Origin: Paenalicyclobacillus macrosporangiidus
GTDB taxonomy: Bacteria; Bacillota; Bacilli; Alicyclobacillales; Alicyclobacillaceae
Assembly (NCBI RefSeq): GCF_900116805.1
Contig: NZ_FPBV01000001.1
Span: forward strand, 62,001 to 126,000
Length of the DNA stretch: 64,000 nucleotides
Direction: 5' to 3'
Positions 43,650-52,812 of the stretch are shown here, piece by piece (position 1 is the first letter of the stretch; every line of letters begins with the position of its first letter). A model generated the notes under the pieces. That model did no database searches, was not told the origin of the DNA, and saw only the letters and a program-made list of their open reading frames with translations. A program made the position numbers and the translations under genes.

Positions 43650-43668
43650 AATAGTCTGCCCAAAAGCT

Positions 43669-43706
43669 CCGCGGTGGGGCTCCCGCGTGCCGGACGCCCA
43701 CCGCGG
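43669..43706 (+). repeat. leader hairpin between the HelD promoter and start
   Basis: CCGCGGTGGG (43669-43678) pairs with CCCACCGCGG (43697-43706) around an 18-base loop, followed by ATCGTTTT. It would be in the 5' leader of the helD transcript and looks like an attenuator-type terminator. Confidence 0.5.
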
Positions 43707-43744
43707 ATCGTTTTGAAATCGCCAAGGGCTGGAGGGATGCCGGC

Positions 43745-45931
43745 GTGCCTCCCCATGCTTCGAATATCAGGCTGGGAGATCCGATGCACGAGGAAAACGA
43801 GCATCTGCGCCAGGTGCTGTCCCGCATTGCCGAGATGTCCGAGCGGCTGCACGAACGAATTCAGGCCAGGGAGGCCGTGGACGAATCGGACCGGGACGAG
43901 GCGCAGACCGCAGAGCAGGTGGCTGAATCGGTCGTCTCGGGGTTGCGGGAAGAACAGTTGAAGGTGTTGGCGGCCGCGGCCCGAGAGCCGTACTTCGGGC
44001 GGATCGATTTTCGGGAGGAGGGGGTGCAGGACCCCGTTCCCTTGTACATCGGCAAGCGCGGGCTCGAGGACAGCGCCTCCGGCGAACGGATGGTCATCGA
44101 CTGGCGGGCGCCTGTGGCGAGCCTGTTTTATTCTTTCTCCGGCCAGGACCGCGCCTCGTATGAATCGCCTGACGGCGAGATCACCGGCGAGGTGTATCTC
44201 AAACGGAACATCGCGGTGCGCGACGGCCGGTTGCAGCGCGTGGTCGACAGCTACGTCAAGGGCCAGGAGAATCTGAACGTCGCCGACGAGTTTCTGCTCT
44301 ACCGCCTGGCCGAAAACAAGGACAACCGCCTGCGCGACATCGTCTCCACCATCCAGGCGGAGCAGGATCGCATCATCCGTGCGGAGCGGGACCGGGCCAT
44401 CGTCATCCAAGGGGTGGCCGGGAGCGGGAAGACGACCGTTGCGCTCCACCGGATCGCCTATCTTCTCTATCGCCACGCGGACCGGTTGCGGCCGGAGCGG
44501 ATGGTGATCTTCGCCCCCAACGCGATGTTCGTCGATTACATCTCGGAGGTTCTCCCCGAACTCGGGGTGGGCAACATCCAGCAGACCACCTTCACCAAGT
44601 GGGCGTTGGATTTGCTCGATCACGCCGTCGCCGTGCGCGACCCGGGGGATCGCTTGGCGCGCTGGTTCGCGCCCCGGACGTCCCCGGCGGCCCGGCGCGA
44701 GTTCGATCTCGCCCGCACCAAGGGCTCCGTCCGCTTTCAGGAGGCCATCGACGAGCGCCTGCGCGCGCTGGAGGGCCGGTTGGTGCCGGAGGGGGACTTT
44801 GAGCCCTGGGAGGGGGCGCGCCTGGACGAGGCGACCATCCGCGGCTGGTACGAGCAGGACTACGCGCACTATCCTCCGGGGCAGCGGCGGGATCGCGTCC
44901 TCGCGCGTGTCAAGCGGTGGATGGACATGATGTACAAACGGGTGAAGGAGCAGGATCGGACGGGGGCGGTGCGGAAACGCGCGCAGTCGCGGCTGCGCGC
45001 GTATCAGAGCCGGTGGCCCCAGTGGACGCCGCTCGACATCTACGAACAGGTGCTGGCGGAGGTATTGCCGGACGCGCCCGCGTGGGAGGCGCAGACGGTT
45101 TCCGGCCGGCGCGGACGGCGGAAACGGCCGCTCGTGGAGCCGGAGGACCTGGCGCCCCTGGTGTACATTCACGCGCGATGGAACGGGATGGAGCCGCATC
45201 AACGGTTCGATCACGTGGTCATCGACGAAGCCCAGGACTTCTCCCCGTTTCAGATCCGGGTGCTGCAGCTGTTCTGCCCGGGCCAGTCGTTCACCATCCT
45301 CGGCGATTTGTCGCAGAGCATCCACACGTACCAGGGCATCACCGACTGGTCGGCCTTCTTGGAGTTGTTCGATGAGGGGAAGCGGGCATTCTTCCAGCTC
45401 GACGTGAGCTACCGGTCCACGATGGAGATCATCGATTTCGCCAACGAGATCATCCGCCCGTTCGACCAGTTCGTGCTGGCCAAACCGGTGTTCCGCAGCG
45501 GTGATCCGGTGGTCGTCGAACGCGTCGCCGAACGGGAGCAGGAGGAACGGGCGGTCCAGGCAGTGCAGGCCTTGTCTCGCCACGCGGCGACGGTGGCGGT
45601 GATGGCGCGGACGGAGGAACTGTGCGAACGCGTGCACCGGGCGCTGGTGGCGGCGGGGATCCAGGCGCACCGGATCCACGCCAAGGACGAGCAGTACGAA
45701 GGCGGCGTGTCGGTGTTGCCGGTGTATCTGGCCAAGGGGCTGGAGTTCGACGCGGTGCTCCTGGTCGGGGCGGACGCGCGCCACTACGACGATTCGCCGT
45801 TGAGCGCCAAGCTGCTGTACGTGGGGTGCACGCGTGCCCTGCACCGGCTGTGGGTGCAGTACGCGGGCGAGGCGTCGCCCCTGTTGCGCCACCGCGCATC
45901 GGCAGAACGCGAGGCGGGGGGCATCGCCTGA
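43745..45931 (+). CDS. helD: HelD-family superfamily 1 helicase (RNA polymerase recycling factor)
   Basis: UvrD-like helicase of 728 residues. N-terminal coiled region (about 15-75), Walker A GVAGSGKTTVALHR, Walker B VVIDEAQDFSP, the motif GDLSQSIHTYQG, and the C-terminal motif PVYLAKGLEFDAVLLVGADA with YVGCTRALHRLW. HelD proteins remove RNA polymerase from stalled complexes and some confer rifamycin tolerance. GTG 43745 has GGAGGGATG; ATG 43784 with GGGAG is an alternative that removes 13 residues. A hairpin lies in its leader. Confidence 0.92.
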   Translation: MPPHASNIRLGDPMHEENEHLRQVLSRIAEMSERLHERIQAREAVDESDRDEAQTAEQVAESVVSGLREEQLKVLAAAAREPYFGRIDFREEGVQDPVPLYIGKRGLEDSASGERMVIDWRAPVASLFYSFSGQDRASYESPDGEITGEVYLKRNIAVRDGRLQRVVDSYVKGQENLNVADEFLLYRLAENKDNRLRDIVSTIQAEQDRIIRAERDRAIVIQGVAGSGKTTVALHRIAYLLYRHADRLRPERMVIFAPNAMFVDYISEVLPELGVGNIQQTTFTKWALDLLDHAVAVRDPGDRLARWFAPRTSPAARREFDLARTKGSVRFQEAIDERLRALEGRLVPEGDFEPWEGARLDEATIRGWYEQDYAHYPPGQRRDRVLARVKRWMDMMYKRVKEQDRTGAVRKRAQSRLRAYQSRWPQWTPLDIYEQVLAEVLPDAPAWEAQTVSGRRGRRKRPLVEPEDLAPLVYIHARWNGMEPHQRFDHVVIDEAQDFSPFQIRVLQLFCPGQSFTILGDLSQSIHTYQGITDWSAFLELFDEGKRAFFQLDVSYRSTMEIIDFANEIIRPFDQFVLAKPVFRSGDPVVVERVAEREQEERAVQAVQALSRHAATVAVMARTEELCERVHRALVAAGIQAHRIHAKDEQYEGGVSVLPVYLAKGLEFDAVLLVGADARHYDDSPLSAKLLYVGCTRALHRLWVQYAGEASPLLRHRASAEREAGGIA

Positions 45932-45978
45932 GTCAGCGGGAGGCCGCCGGAGGCCGTCGGCGCCACCGGCGCTGTGGG

Positions 45979-46016
45979 CGCCGCCCCGGCCCGGGTGTGC
46001 GGGGCTGGGGGCGGCG
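45979..46016. terminator. possible bidirectional hairpin between convergent helD and cbpB
   Basis: CGCCGCCCC (45979-45987) pairs with GGGGCGGCG (46008-46016) with a 20-base loop, ending against the stop codon of the minus-strand gene. No T-run on either side. Confidence 0.3.
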
Positions 46017-46466
46017 TCAGCGGCCCAGCCCGCGTTCCCGCACGTATTGGTACAGTTTTCCGAGCAGCGCCTTGCGCGTGATGATGCCCGCCAGGCGCCC
46101 GTCTTCTTCCACGACGCAGATGAACGTGTGGTTGATGGCCAGTTCGAGGGCCTTGAGCAGCGGCTCGCTCCGTCGAAGGGTCGGTACGCGGTCACTCATG
46201 ACGGAGCCCACGGTCTGATGGCTGAGAGATTCCATATGGTAGCCGTCAAGGCCGGCGACCGTATTGATGACGAGGTTGGTGTGGATCAGCCCGCGCACCG
46301 CCGATTGGGTGTCGAGCACCGGGATGGCGGAGTACCCGGAGTGGGTGAGGACGAGCAGGGCGTGTTCGAGCGTGTGATCGACATATACACACGCCACGTT
46401 GTCTGCCGCAATCATCAGGGATTCGGCCGGTTGACTGAGGAACTGGCTGACATCCACCGTTGCCAC
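46017..46466 (-). CDS. cbpB: CBS-domain protein, CbpB/DarB type
   Basis: Protein of 149 residues made of two CBS domains, closely following the pattern of Bacillus YkuL/DarB (147 residues): MIAADNVACVYVDHTLEHALLVL and SGYSAIPVLD, then a second CBS unit ending GIITRKALLGKL. DarB binds c-di-AMP and interacts with Rel and pyruvate carboxylase. GTG 46466 is chosen from the AGGGAAGGA site about ten bases upstream; the frame extends further without support. Divergent from the chemoreceptor gene. Confidence 0.88.
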   Translation of the reverse strand: MATVDVSQFLSQPAESLMIAADNVACVYVDHTLEHALLVLTHSGYSAIPVLDTQSAVRGLIHTNLVINTVAGLDGYHMESLSHQTVGSVMSDRVPTLRRSEPLLKALELAINHTFICVVEEDGRLAGIITRKALLGKLYQYVRERGLGR

Positions 46467-46657
46467 GTTTGACACATCCTTCCCTGCATTGACCCCGCTA
46501 TTGTACCGCAAAATCCACCCCCGTTGCTCGCGTGGCACGGGTGACCGCCCAACGGGCGATAGCAGGAATTTCATCCTTGGCCGCGAAGATTCAGTTGAAC
46601 TTTTGCGAATTCATGGAACCCTGAGAAGATGCAGGGTGTGGCTGATGCGAACGGGGG

Positions 46658-48283
46658 ATGGGAGCTGTGGCAGAGAGGAGATTGCCGAGGCGGATGGTAC
46701 GGCGGCAGCGCGAGGCGGTGGAGCGCGCCGCACGCGACGTGGAACGGTGTCTGGCGCGGCACGGGGGCCTGACGGACGCGGCCCGGCAGGAGATCCGCGC
46801 GGTGATGGACCGCTGGCTCGGCGACCTGGAGTACTTCAACCTCATGCGCGAGGACGGTTTCTCGGAGCTTCACACGAACCACCTGCGCGAGGCGGTGTAC
46901 TACCTCGATCCGGTCGGGCGCAAGACAGCCGCCGTGACCCGCACGGAGGTATTCTACTATCCGCGCAACACGGGAGAGCGGTTGATTGATGTCACGACGC
47001 CGGTGCACCTGAACGGGAAGAAGGTGTACGTCCTGCGGTCCGGCCAGATTCTGCACGGCATGAGCCGCCATGTCAAGGTGGGCGTGCCCTTTGCCGTGCT
47101 GCAAGCGGCCGGGTGGGCCGGTCTGGCGGCGGGGCACGGATGGCAGCGGATCGCGGCGCAGGTCTGCCTGGCTCTGGCCATTCTGGTGGTGGCGTGGGAC
47201 CGGGTGGCGTTCGCCCGAACCTACCGCGCTTGGGTGCGCCACCTGCGGGAGATCGGCCGGGGTAACCTCCAGTATCGGATTCAGCCAAAGCGGCGGGACG
47301 AGTTCGGGCAGGTCCAATTTGAACTGAACAAGATGAGCCTCGGCATGGCGGACATGCTGCGGCAGGTGGAGGAGAGCGCCGCCAAGGTCGTGCGGGCGGT
47401 GGCCGAGCTGCAGGCCAACGCGGAAGGGACGGCGAGGGCGTCGGAGCAGATCGCGACGCGGATGCAGGAGGTGAGCGCGGGCGCGGAGCGGCAGGCCATC
47501 GACGCGCGCGAGGGGAGCGCGGCCATCCAGGCGGTGATGGGCGAGGTGAAGGACGGGCGATCACGCGCGCGGATCGCCGCCGAGGTATCCGAACGGATGG
47601 CGGAGACCTCCGCGGCGGGGCAAGGCCGGATTGAAGCGGCGGTCACCCAGTTCAATGCCATCCGGGAGGCGGTGGGGCGACTGGCCGACGTCGTGCACGG
47701 CTTGGCGGAGCAGTCGAAGTCCATCGGACAAATTGTCGACGTGATCTCGCATATCGCGGAGCAGACCAACCTGCTCGCGCTCAACACGGCCATCGAGGCG
47801 GCCCGCGCCGGGGAGCACGGGCGCGGTTTCGCGGTGGTCGCGGCCGAGGTCAGGACGCTGGCGGAGCAGTCGGGGCGGGCGGCCGGCGAGATCGACGAGT
47901 TGATCCGGGGCGTGCAGCGCGAGCTGGCGGATCTGGTGCAGGCGGCGAAGGCCGCGGCCGGGGAGGTCGCGGCGGGCGTGGCGACGGTGGAGGCGGCGGG
48001 GTTGGCGTTCGCCGACATCCGGTCGGGCGTGGAGGGCGTGGCGGGGCACGTCCGGGAGATCTCGGCCGCGATGGACCACCTGGCCGCGAGCGCCGACGCG
48101 GTGGTGGAGCGCGTGGCGCACATCTCGGCGGTGGTGGCCGGCATGCAAGCGCATACGGAAGACGTCGCGGCAGCGGCGGAAGAGCAGATGGCGGCCATGC
48201 AGGAGGTGTCTTCGTCAGTGGGCGTGCTGTCCGACATGGCGGGGGCCCTGCAGCGCCTGGTCGGCCGGTTCCACACGGGTTGA
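46658..48283 (+). CDS. methyl-accepting chemotaxis protein with an unusual N-terminal half
   Basis: Chemoreceptor-type protein of up to 541 residues. The first about 140 residues are soluble, Arg-rich and without a recognised sensor fold; two hydrophobic segments follow (about 147-190), then a HAMP-like region and the signalling domain with the conserved tip (about residues 350-400, [30 protein letters not shown]). The membrane segments form a hairpin, so the N-terminal domain is predicted cytoplasmic, not extracellular. The exact start is unclear (46658, GTG 46667 or ATG 46694). No che or flagellar gene is nearby. Confidence 0.87.
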   Translation: MGAVAERRLPRRMVRRQREAVERAARDVERCLARHGGLTDAARQEIRAVMDRWLGDLEYFNLMREDGFSELHTNHLREAVYYLDPVGRKTAAVTRTEVFYYPRNTGERLIDVTTPVHLNGKKVYVLRSGQILHGMSRHVKVGVPFAVLQAAGWAGLAAGHGWQRIAAQVCLALAILVVAWDRVAFARTYRAWVRHLREIGRGNLQYRIQPKRRDEFGQVQFELNKMSLGMADMLRQVEESAAKVVRAVAELQANAEGTARASEQIATRMQEVSAGAERQAIDAREGSAAIQAVMGEVKDGRSRARIAAEVSERMAETSAAGQGRIEAAVTQFNAIREAVGRLADVVHGLAEQSKSIGQIVDVISHIAEQTNLLALNTAIEAARAGEHGRGFAVVAAEVRTLAEQSGRAAGEIDELIRGVQRELADLVQAAKAAAGEVAAGVATVEAAGLAFADIRSGVEGVAGHVREISAAMDHLAASADAVVERVAHISAVVAGMQAHTEDVAAAAEEQMAAMQEVSSSVGVLSDMAGALQRLVGRFHTG

Positions 48284-48397
48284 GCGGTCTACCAGAGGGC
48301 GGGGAAAGTTTGCTATGCTATGATTGATTTCGCCTATCGAAAGATTCACAGGCGGCCGCAGGGGCGTCTGTGGATGCATGAAGGGAGTTTTGAGCGC

Positions 48398-50197
48398 ATG
48401 GCCAAACGATGGACCCGTGCCGAAGTGCCCGTCGAACAGACGTGGCGGCTGGAGGATCTGTTCGCGACCCCCGAGGCTTGGGAGGCTGAGGTGGAAGCCA
48501 TTCGGCGGGATGTCGACACGGTGACACAGTATCGAGGGAAGCTCGCCGGCGGGGCGAAGGTTCTGCTCGCCTGCCTGGAGGCGAGAGAGAAGCTGATGGA
48601 GCGCGTGGTCCGCGCGTCGACGTACGCGCATCTGCGGGTGTCGGAGGATTCCACGAACCCGGTCAACCAGGCCAATGCCGGCAAGGCGGCGGCGATGAAC
48701 GCGGCTGTCGCGGCCGCGCTGTCGTTCGTGGATTCCGAGATCCTGGCTCTGCCCCAAGGTACGGTGGAGCGGTATCTGGCGGAGGAACCGGGTCTGGCCG
48801 ACTTCCGCAAGGCCCTGGAAGATCTGTTGGCGACGCGTCCGCACCGGCTGTCTCCCGAGACGGAGAACGTGTTGGCGGCGCTCGGCGAGGTGTTCGGGGC
48901 CCCGTACAACGTCTACCAGCGGAGCAAGCTGTCGGACATGCAGTTCGATCCGGTCACCGACGCCGACGGCAACGAACATCCGGTCTCCTTCGCCCTCTAC
49001 GAGGACCACTACGAACTGTTGCCGGACACCGATCTCCGCCGGAAGGCGTACCGGTCATTCGTCAAGACGCTGCATCAGTACAAGAACACTTTCGCGGCCG
49101 CCTATGCGGCGGAGGTGCAGCGCCAAGTGGTGCTGGCCCGGGTCCGCGGGTACGAATCGGTCACCCACATGCTGCTCGAGCCGCAGCAGGTGACCATCGA
49201 GATGTACGAGAACCTCCTGAACATCATCCAGGCTGAGCTGGCCCCGCACATGCGGCGACTGGCCAAACTGCGCCAGCGGGTGCTCGGTCTCGACAAGATG
49301 CTCCATTGCGATCTCAAGGTTCCGCTGGACGCCGAGTTCACGCCGAAGACCACGGTGGAGGAGGCCGGGAAGCTGATCCTCGAGGCGCTCTCCATCCTCG
49401 GGCCCGAGTACACCGACGTGATTCGCACGGCGTTGTCGGAGCGCTGGGTCGATCTCGCCGACAACGTCGGCAAGAGCACAGGCGCCTTCTGCTCGAGCCC
49501 GTACGGCGCGCATCCCTTCATCCTCATCACCTGGACGGACACGATGCGCGGGGCGTTCGTGCTGGCGCATGAACTGGGCCACGCCGGCCACTTCGCGCTG
49601 GCGCAGCGCAACCAGCGCTTCACCAACACACGGCCGTCGATGTACTTCATCGAGGCGCCGTCGACGATGAACGAGATGCTGCTCGGCCGGCACATCCTGT
49701 CCCGCTCGGATGATCCCAGGATGCGCCGCTGGGTCATCCTGCAGATGCTCGGCACCTACTACCACAACTTCGTGACGCACCTGCTCGAGGCGGAGCTGCA
49801 GCGGCGCGTGTACGCCCTCGCCGAGGCCGGCAAGCCCATCACGGCGAGTGTGCTGTGCGAGCAGAAAGGCGAGGTGCTGGCGAACTTCTGGGGAGACGCG
49901 GTGGAGATCGACGACGGGGCGCAGTTGGTGTGGATGCGCCAGCCGCACTACTACATGGGCCTGTACCCGTACACGTACTCCGCCGGTCTGACGGCGTCGA
50001 CCGCCATCTCCAAGCGCATCTTCGAGGAAGGTCAACCCGCCGTCGACCGCTGGCTGCAGGCGCTGAAGGCGGGCGGCACCCTGCGGCCGCTGGAGCTGCT
50101 GCAATTGGCCGGCGTCGACATGTCCAAGCCGGAGCCCATCCGCGAGGCGGTCGCCTTCGTCGGCTCGCTGGTGGACGAGTTGGAACGCAGCTTCTGA
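48398..50197 (+). CDS. pepF: oligoendopeptidase F (M3 family metallopeptidase)
   Basis: Cytosolic zinc peptidase of 599 residues. Zinc motif AHELGHAGHFAL (HExxH) with the downstream Glu in EAPSTMNEMLLG. Full length for PepF. ATG 48398 is preferred with AAGGGAG upstream; the open frame extends 26 codons further without homology. The upstream ATGCTATGAT at about 48316 could be part of a promoter. Confidence 0.94.
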   Translation: MAKRWTRAEVPVEQTWRLEDLFATPEAWEAEVEAIRRDVDTVTQYRGKLAGGAKVLLACLEAREKLMERVVRASTYAHLRVSEDSTNPVNQANAGKAAAMNAAVAAALSFVDSEILALPQGTVERYLAEEPGLADFRKALEDLLATRPHRLSPETENVLAALGEVFGAPYNVYQRSKLSDMQFDPVTDADGNEHPVSFALYEDHYELLPDTDLRRKAYRSFVKTLHQYKNTFAAAYAAEVQRQVVLARVRGYESVTHMLLEPQQVTIEMYENLLNIIQAELAPHMRRLAKLRQRVLGLDKMLHCDLKVPLDAEFTPKTTVEEAGKLILEALSILGPEYTDVIRTALSERWVDLADNVGKSTGAFCSSPYGAHPFILITWTDTMRGAFVLAHELGHAGHFALAQRNQRFTNTRPSMYFIEAPSTMNEMLLGRHILSRSDDPRMRRWVILQMLGTYYHNFVTHLLEAELQRRVYALAEAGKPITASVLCEQKGEVLANFWGDAVEIDDGAQLVWMRQPHYYMGLYPYTYSAGLTASTAISKRIFEEGQPAVDRWLQALKAGGTLRPLELLQLAGVDMSKPEPIREAVAFVGSLVDELERSF

Positions 50198-50220
50198 GTT
50201 GTGGCGTTGGGGCGGTGTTG

Positions 50221-50340
50221 GTCGGCCGTCGACGTCCGTGGCATGGCCTGGGTGCGAGGCTCGGCACGGCGGTTGACCTGGGTGGCATCGCCCGGGACGG
50301 CGGTTGACGCGCGTGGCATCGCCTGGGTGGCATCCCCCGG
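50221..50340. repeat. imperfect GC-rich direct repeats downstream of pepF
   Basis: About three units share a core CGGTTGAC-N(6-8)-GTGGCATCGCCYGGG (clearest at about 50268-50298 and 50299-50335), with a related GTGGCATGGCCTGGG at about 50238. Spacing is irregular and there are no identical repeats or spacers as in a CRISPR array. No gene is supported between 50198 and 50775; 50480-50720 is locally AT-rich. Confidence 0.45.
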
Positions 50341-50775
50341 GCGTTCCTGTCCGCCGGGCCGGTTGGCCTGGCGGGCAGCCGTCGTTTAGAGATTCGGCGG
50401 GCAGTGTCTCGTGGCGAAGAGCCGGTCGGCGCGGGCAGAACAGCCGTGAGGTGGGGGATCCGTGACCGAGTCGTGTCGGTTCCCCGCATTCCATCTATTT
50501 TGACGTTAACCGGAGCCTGGTTGGGGCGGTTACATAACAGGATGTTGCAATCCGGGCCCGTGGTCCTGGCTGTAAATACAAACTTTTTCGTTATCGGGAT
50601 CGCATCAGGGGCTGAGTTGGGCGGATAAATTCGAGATGTACACTATCATGTGTCGACGGTGTCGCGATAAATCAAAAACGATTGCTATTCCGCAACGGGA
50701 CAGGATCTTTTGGATGCAAAATGTTTGTTAGGGGGAAGCGAGCGGCTGCGACAGTCCGGCGGGGGAGGGGCTGCC

Positions 50776-50871
50776 ATGTTTGGGATCAGCGGAATCATCA
50801 ATACCATTGTCATCGTTGGTCTTATCGTCCTCCTTGTCATCCTCATCAAGAAGGCGTATTGGAAAAAGTGA
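50776..50871 (+). CDS. 31-residue single-span membrane microprotein
   Basis: A short open frame starts at ATG 50776 behind a very strong GGGGGAGGGG site and ends at TGA 50871. Its product has a hydrophobic stretch of about 22 residues rich in Ile, Val and Leu (IINTIVIVGLIVLLVILI) and a basic, aromatic tail (KKAYWKK). The codons include the A/T-richer Ile codons unlike the neighbours. It could be a small regulator of a membrane complex, a sporulation-type small protein, or a type I toxin-like peptide; no antisense RNA or partner was seen. Confidence 0.6.
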   Translation: MFGISGIINTIVIVGLIVLLVILIKKAYWKK

Positions 50872-51049
50872 CCCCATAGACCCGCCTCGGGCCGCTGGCG
50901 AATCCGCTCCTCTGGCTCCTGTTCCGGTTCCCGGATTCTGCAACACCGGACCTCCGGCCGGCGGTGAAGATGCCGCGTTGTTTCGCCACGCACCCGCCGC
51001 GTCTCCGCTCCATACCGTGTAGTGAACGGGGGAGAGGGAGGCGCCGGTC

Positions 51050-51522
51050 ATGCAATCCGACGCGCTGCGGAGGGTGATCGCGCAGGGGGTCGAGGCCCTG
51101 CTGCAACGTCAACGCGCGGACGGTGTGTTCGACTTTTGCTGCGAGGTGAACCCGCTGCCGGACGCCATGATGGCGCTGTGCCTTCGGCTCATGGGAACCC
51201 TGGCGCACCATCCGGCGCAGACGAACCCTGGAGCCCAGGCGGACGCTGCCACTTCCTCCGTCCGCACACCTGACACGCCCCGGTTGATCCGTTGGCCGAC
51301 GCGCTCTGCCGGCGGATCGAATCCCTCCAGGACGAGGACGGATCGTGGCGCGGGCGGTGGGGCATCTGCTTCCTGTACGGCACCTGGGCCGCCGTTTCGG
51401 GCCTGGCGGCCGCCGGGGTGCCGCGGAAGGACCCCGTCATGCGCCGTGCAGCCGCCTGGCTGTGCCGCGTTCAGCACGCCGACGGGGGGATTCGGGGAGT
51501 CATGCCGCCGTTCCTTTGGTGA
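51050..51522 (+). pseudogene. relic of a squalene-hopene/sporulenol-type cyclase
   Basis: Two pieces of a triterpene cyclase lie in different frames. The 5' piece (from ATG 51050) reads VEALLQRQRADGVFDFCCEVNPLPDAM, like the N-terminus of SqhC-type sporulenol synthases. The 3' piece (51283-51522) reads IESLQDEDGSWRGRWG and FLYGT, matching the QW-repeat region near the C-terminus of these enzymes, and stops early after VQHADGGIRG. The roughly 400 residues in between, including the catalytic DxDD region, are missing. A deletion plus a frameshift explains this. Ancestral role would be membrane triterpene cyclisation. Confidence 0.8.
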
Positions 51523-51587
51523 CGAAAAGGTATCGTATCCGGAATTTTCGCCGCCCCTGTCGCTCGAAATGTGATATCCTTTTGAAC

Positions 51588-52544
51588 ATGAACCGGGGAT
51601 TTGTGTACCTGGCGTTGGCGACGCTGGGATGGAGCGGAAACTACATCGCAGGAAGGTACCTGGCCGGAGCGATGCCAGCGCTGTTCCTCAACGGCGTGCG
51701 CTGGGCAATATCGGCCTTGATCCTGCTCGCGATCGCGCGGCTGACCCGGCGGCGGGTCGGGTTGCGCCGCCACGCCCGGGAACTGGTGCTCCTCGGCCTG
51801 GTCGGGATGTTTCTGTTCTCCTCGCTGACCTACATCGGTCTGCGCACCGTCCCGGCGTCGCAGGCGGGCCTCATCAGCGGGACATCGCCGATGTTCATTC
51901 TCCTGCTCGGTGTCGCCGCGCTGCGCGAGCGGCCCGGTTGGACGGCGTGGATCGGGGTGCTTCTGTCGATGGCCGGTGTCGCCATCTTGATGGGGGCCAC
52001 GGCATCGCCGGACGGGGCGGCGCACGGCGGGCCTTCCGGCACGGCGTCCGCCGCTTCCGCGGCCGGTGACTGGTTCAGCCAAGGGCCGTTGGTCCTGTTG
52101 CTTGCGTCCTTCACGTGGGCGCTGTACACCGTCCTCGGCAAACGCTGGGGCGGCCGGCTCACCCCGTTTGAGGTCACCGCCGGGGCCGCCGTGTACGGCG
52201 CCATCCCCAGCCTCGCGTTTGGGCTGTGGTCGCTGCGCGGCCAGACGCTGCACATGACGCCAATGGCATGGGTGGCCCTGGTGTACGTCAGCACCGTGGC
52301 GTCGGTGGCTGCGTACTTCGTGTGGACGAGCGGGGTGGAACGCGTCGGCGCAGGCCGGGCCGCGCCGTGGATGAACCTGCTGCCGGTGTGGAGCGTCGTC
52401 CTGGGTGTCCTGCTGCTGCACGAGCACCTCACCGTGCGGGCGCTCATTGGCGGCGCCGTGATCCTGGCCGGGGCCCTGTTGACCGGGGTGCGCAGCGGAA
52501 AACGTCCGTCCGCCGCGGCCGCGTCCGAGCGGCCAGGCATGTAG
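51588..52544 (+). CDS. EamA-family (DMT) transporter
   Basis: Inner-membrane exporter of 318 residues with ten predicted helices in two EamA repeats: first with LATLGWSGNYIAGRYL and SLTYIGLRTVPASQAGLISG, second with ASFTWALYTVLGKRW and a final helix at the C-terminus. A Gly/Ala/Ser linker separates the repeats. The ATG at 51588 has no clear ribosome site, so the start is a little uncertain. Substrate unknown. Confidence 0.88.
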   Translation: MNRGFVYLALATLGWSGNYIAGRYLAGAMPALFLNGVRWAISALILLAIARLTRRRVGLRRHARELVLLGLVGMFLFSSLTYIGLRTVPASQAGLISGTSPMFILLLGVAALRERPGWTAWIGVLLSMAGVAILMGATASPDGAAHGGPSGTASAASAAGDWFSQGPLVLLLASFTWALYTVLGKRWGGRLTPFEVTAGAAVYGAIPSLAFGLWSLRGQTLHMTPMAWVALVYVSTVASVAAYFVWTSGVERVGAGRAAPWMNLLPVWSVVLGVLLLHEHLTVRALIGGAVILAGALLTGVRSGKRPSAAAASERPGM

Positions 52545-52636
52545 GCCCCCGGCGTCCGCGGGTCCGGTATCCGCCGATGTGCGGTGGCATGCACAAGACC
52601 GCGGGGTGTCCGGACGGTGCCGGGCGAAGTGAGACC

Positions 52637-52667
52637 GGGAGCGGTGTTCCGACGGGACACCGCTCCC
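52637..52667 (+). terminator. 14-bp hairpin after the EamA gene
   Basis: GGGAGCGGTGTTCC (52637-52650) pairs with GGGACACCGCTCCC (52654-52667) with one G-U pair and a GAC loop; no T-run follows. It lies 93 bases after the transporter stop. Confidence 0.5.
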
Positions 52668-52812
52668 CTGCTGCACGGCGCAAGCGGTCTTTGTACGCCT
52701 CACGCGGCCCCTGTGTGGCGCAACCGGCGTCGTGTCACGGCGCCCCAAGGGGCCGCGGGCGCGTCTCGCAACCCTATTATCCATTCACGAAGAAACGAGA
52801 GGAGAGCGCACC

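Noticed and set aside
50221-50340. Possible CRISPR array
   Set aside because: Only about three imperfect units with irregular spacing, no identical repeats and no cas genes in the window.
50404-50628. Open frame of 74 codons between pepF and the microprotein
   Set aside because: No ribosome site, Arg/Gly-rich start and no protein-like pattern; not supported.
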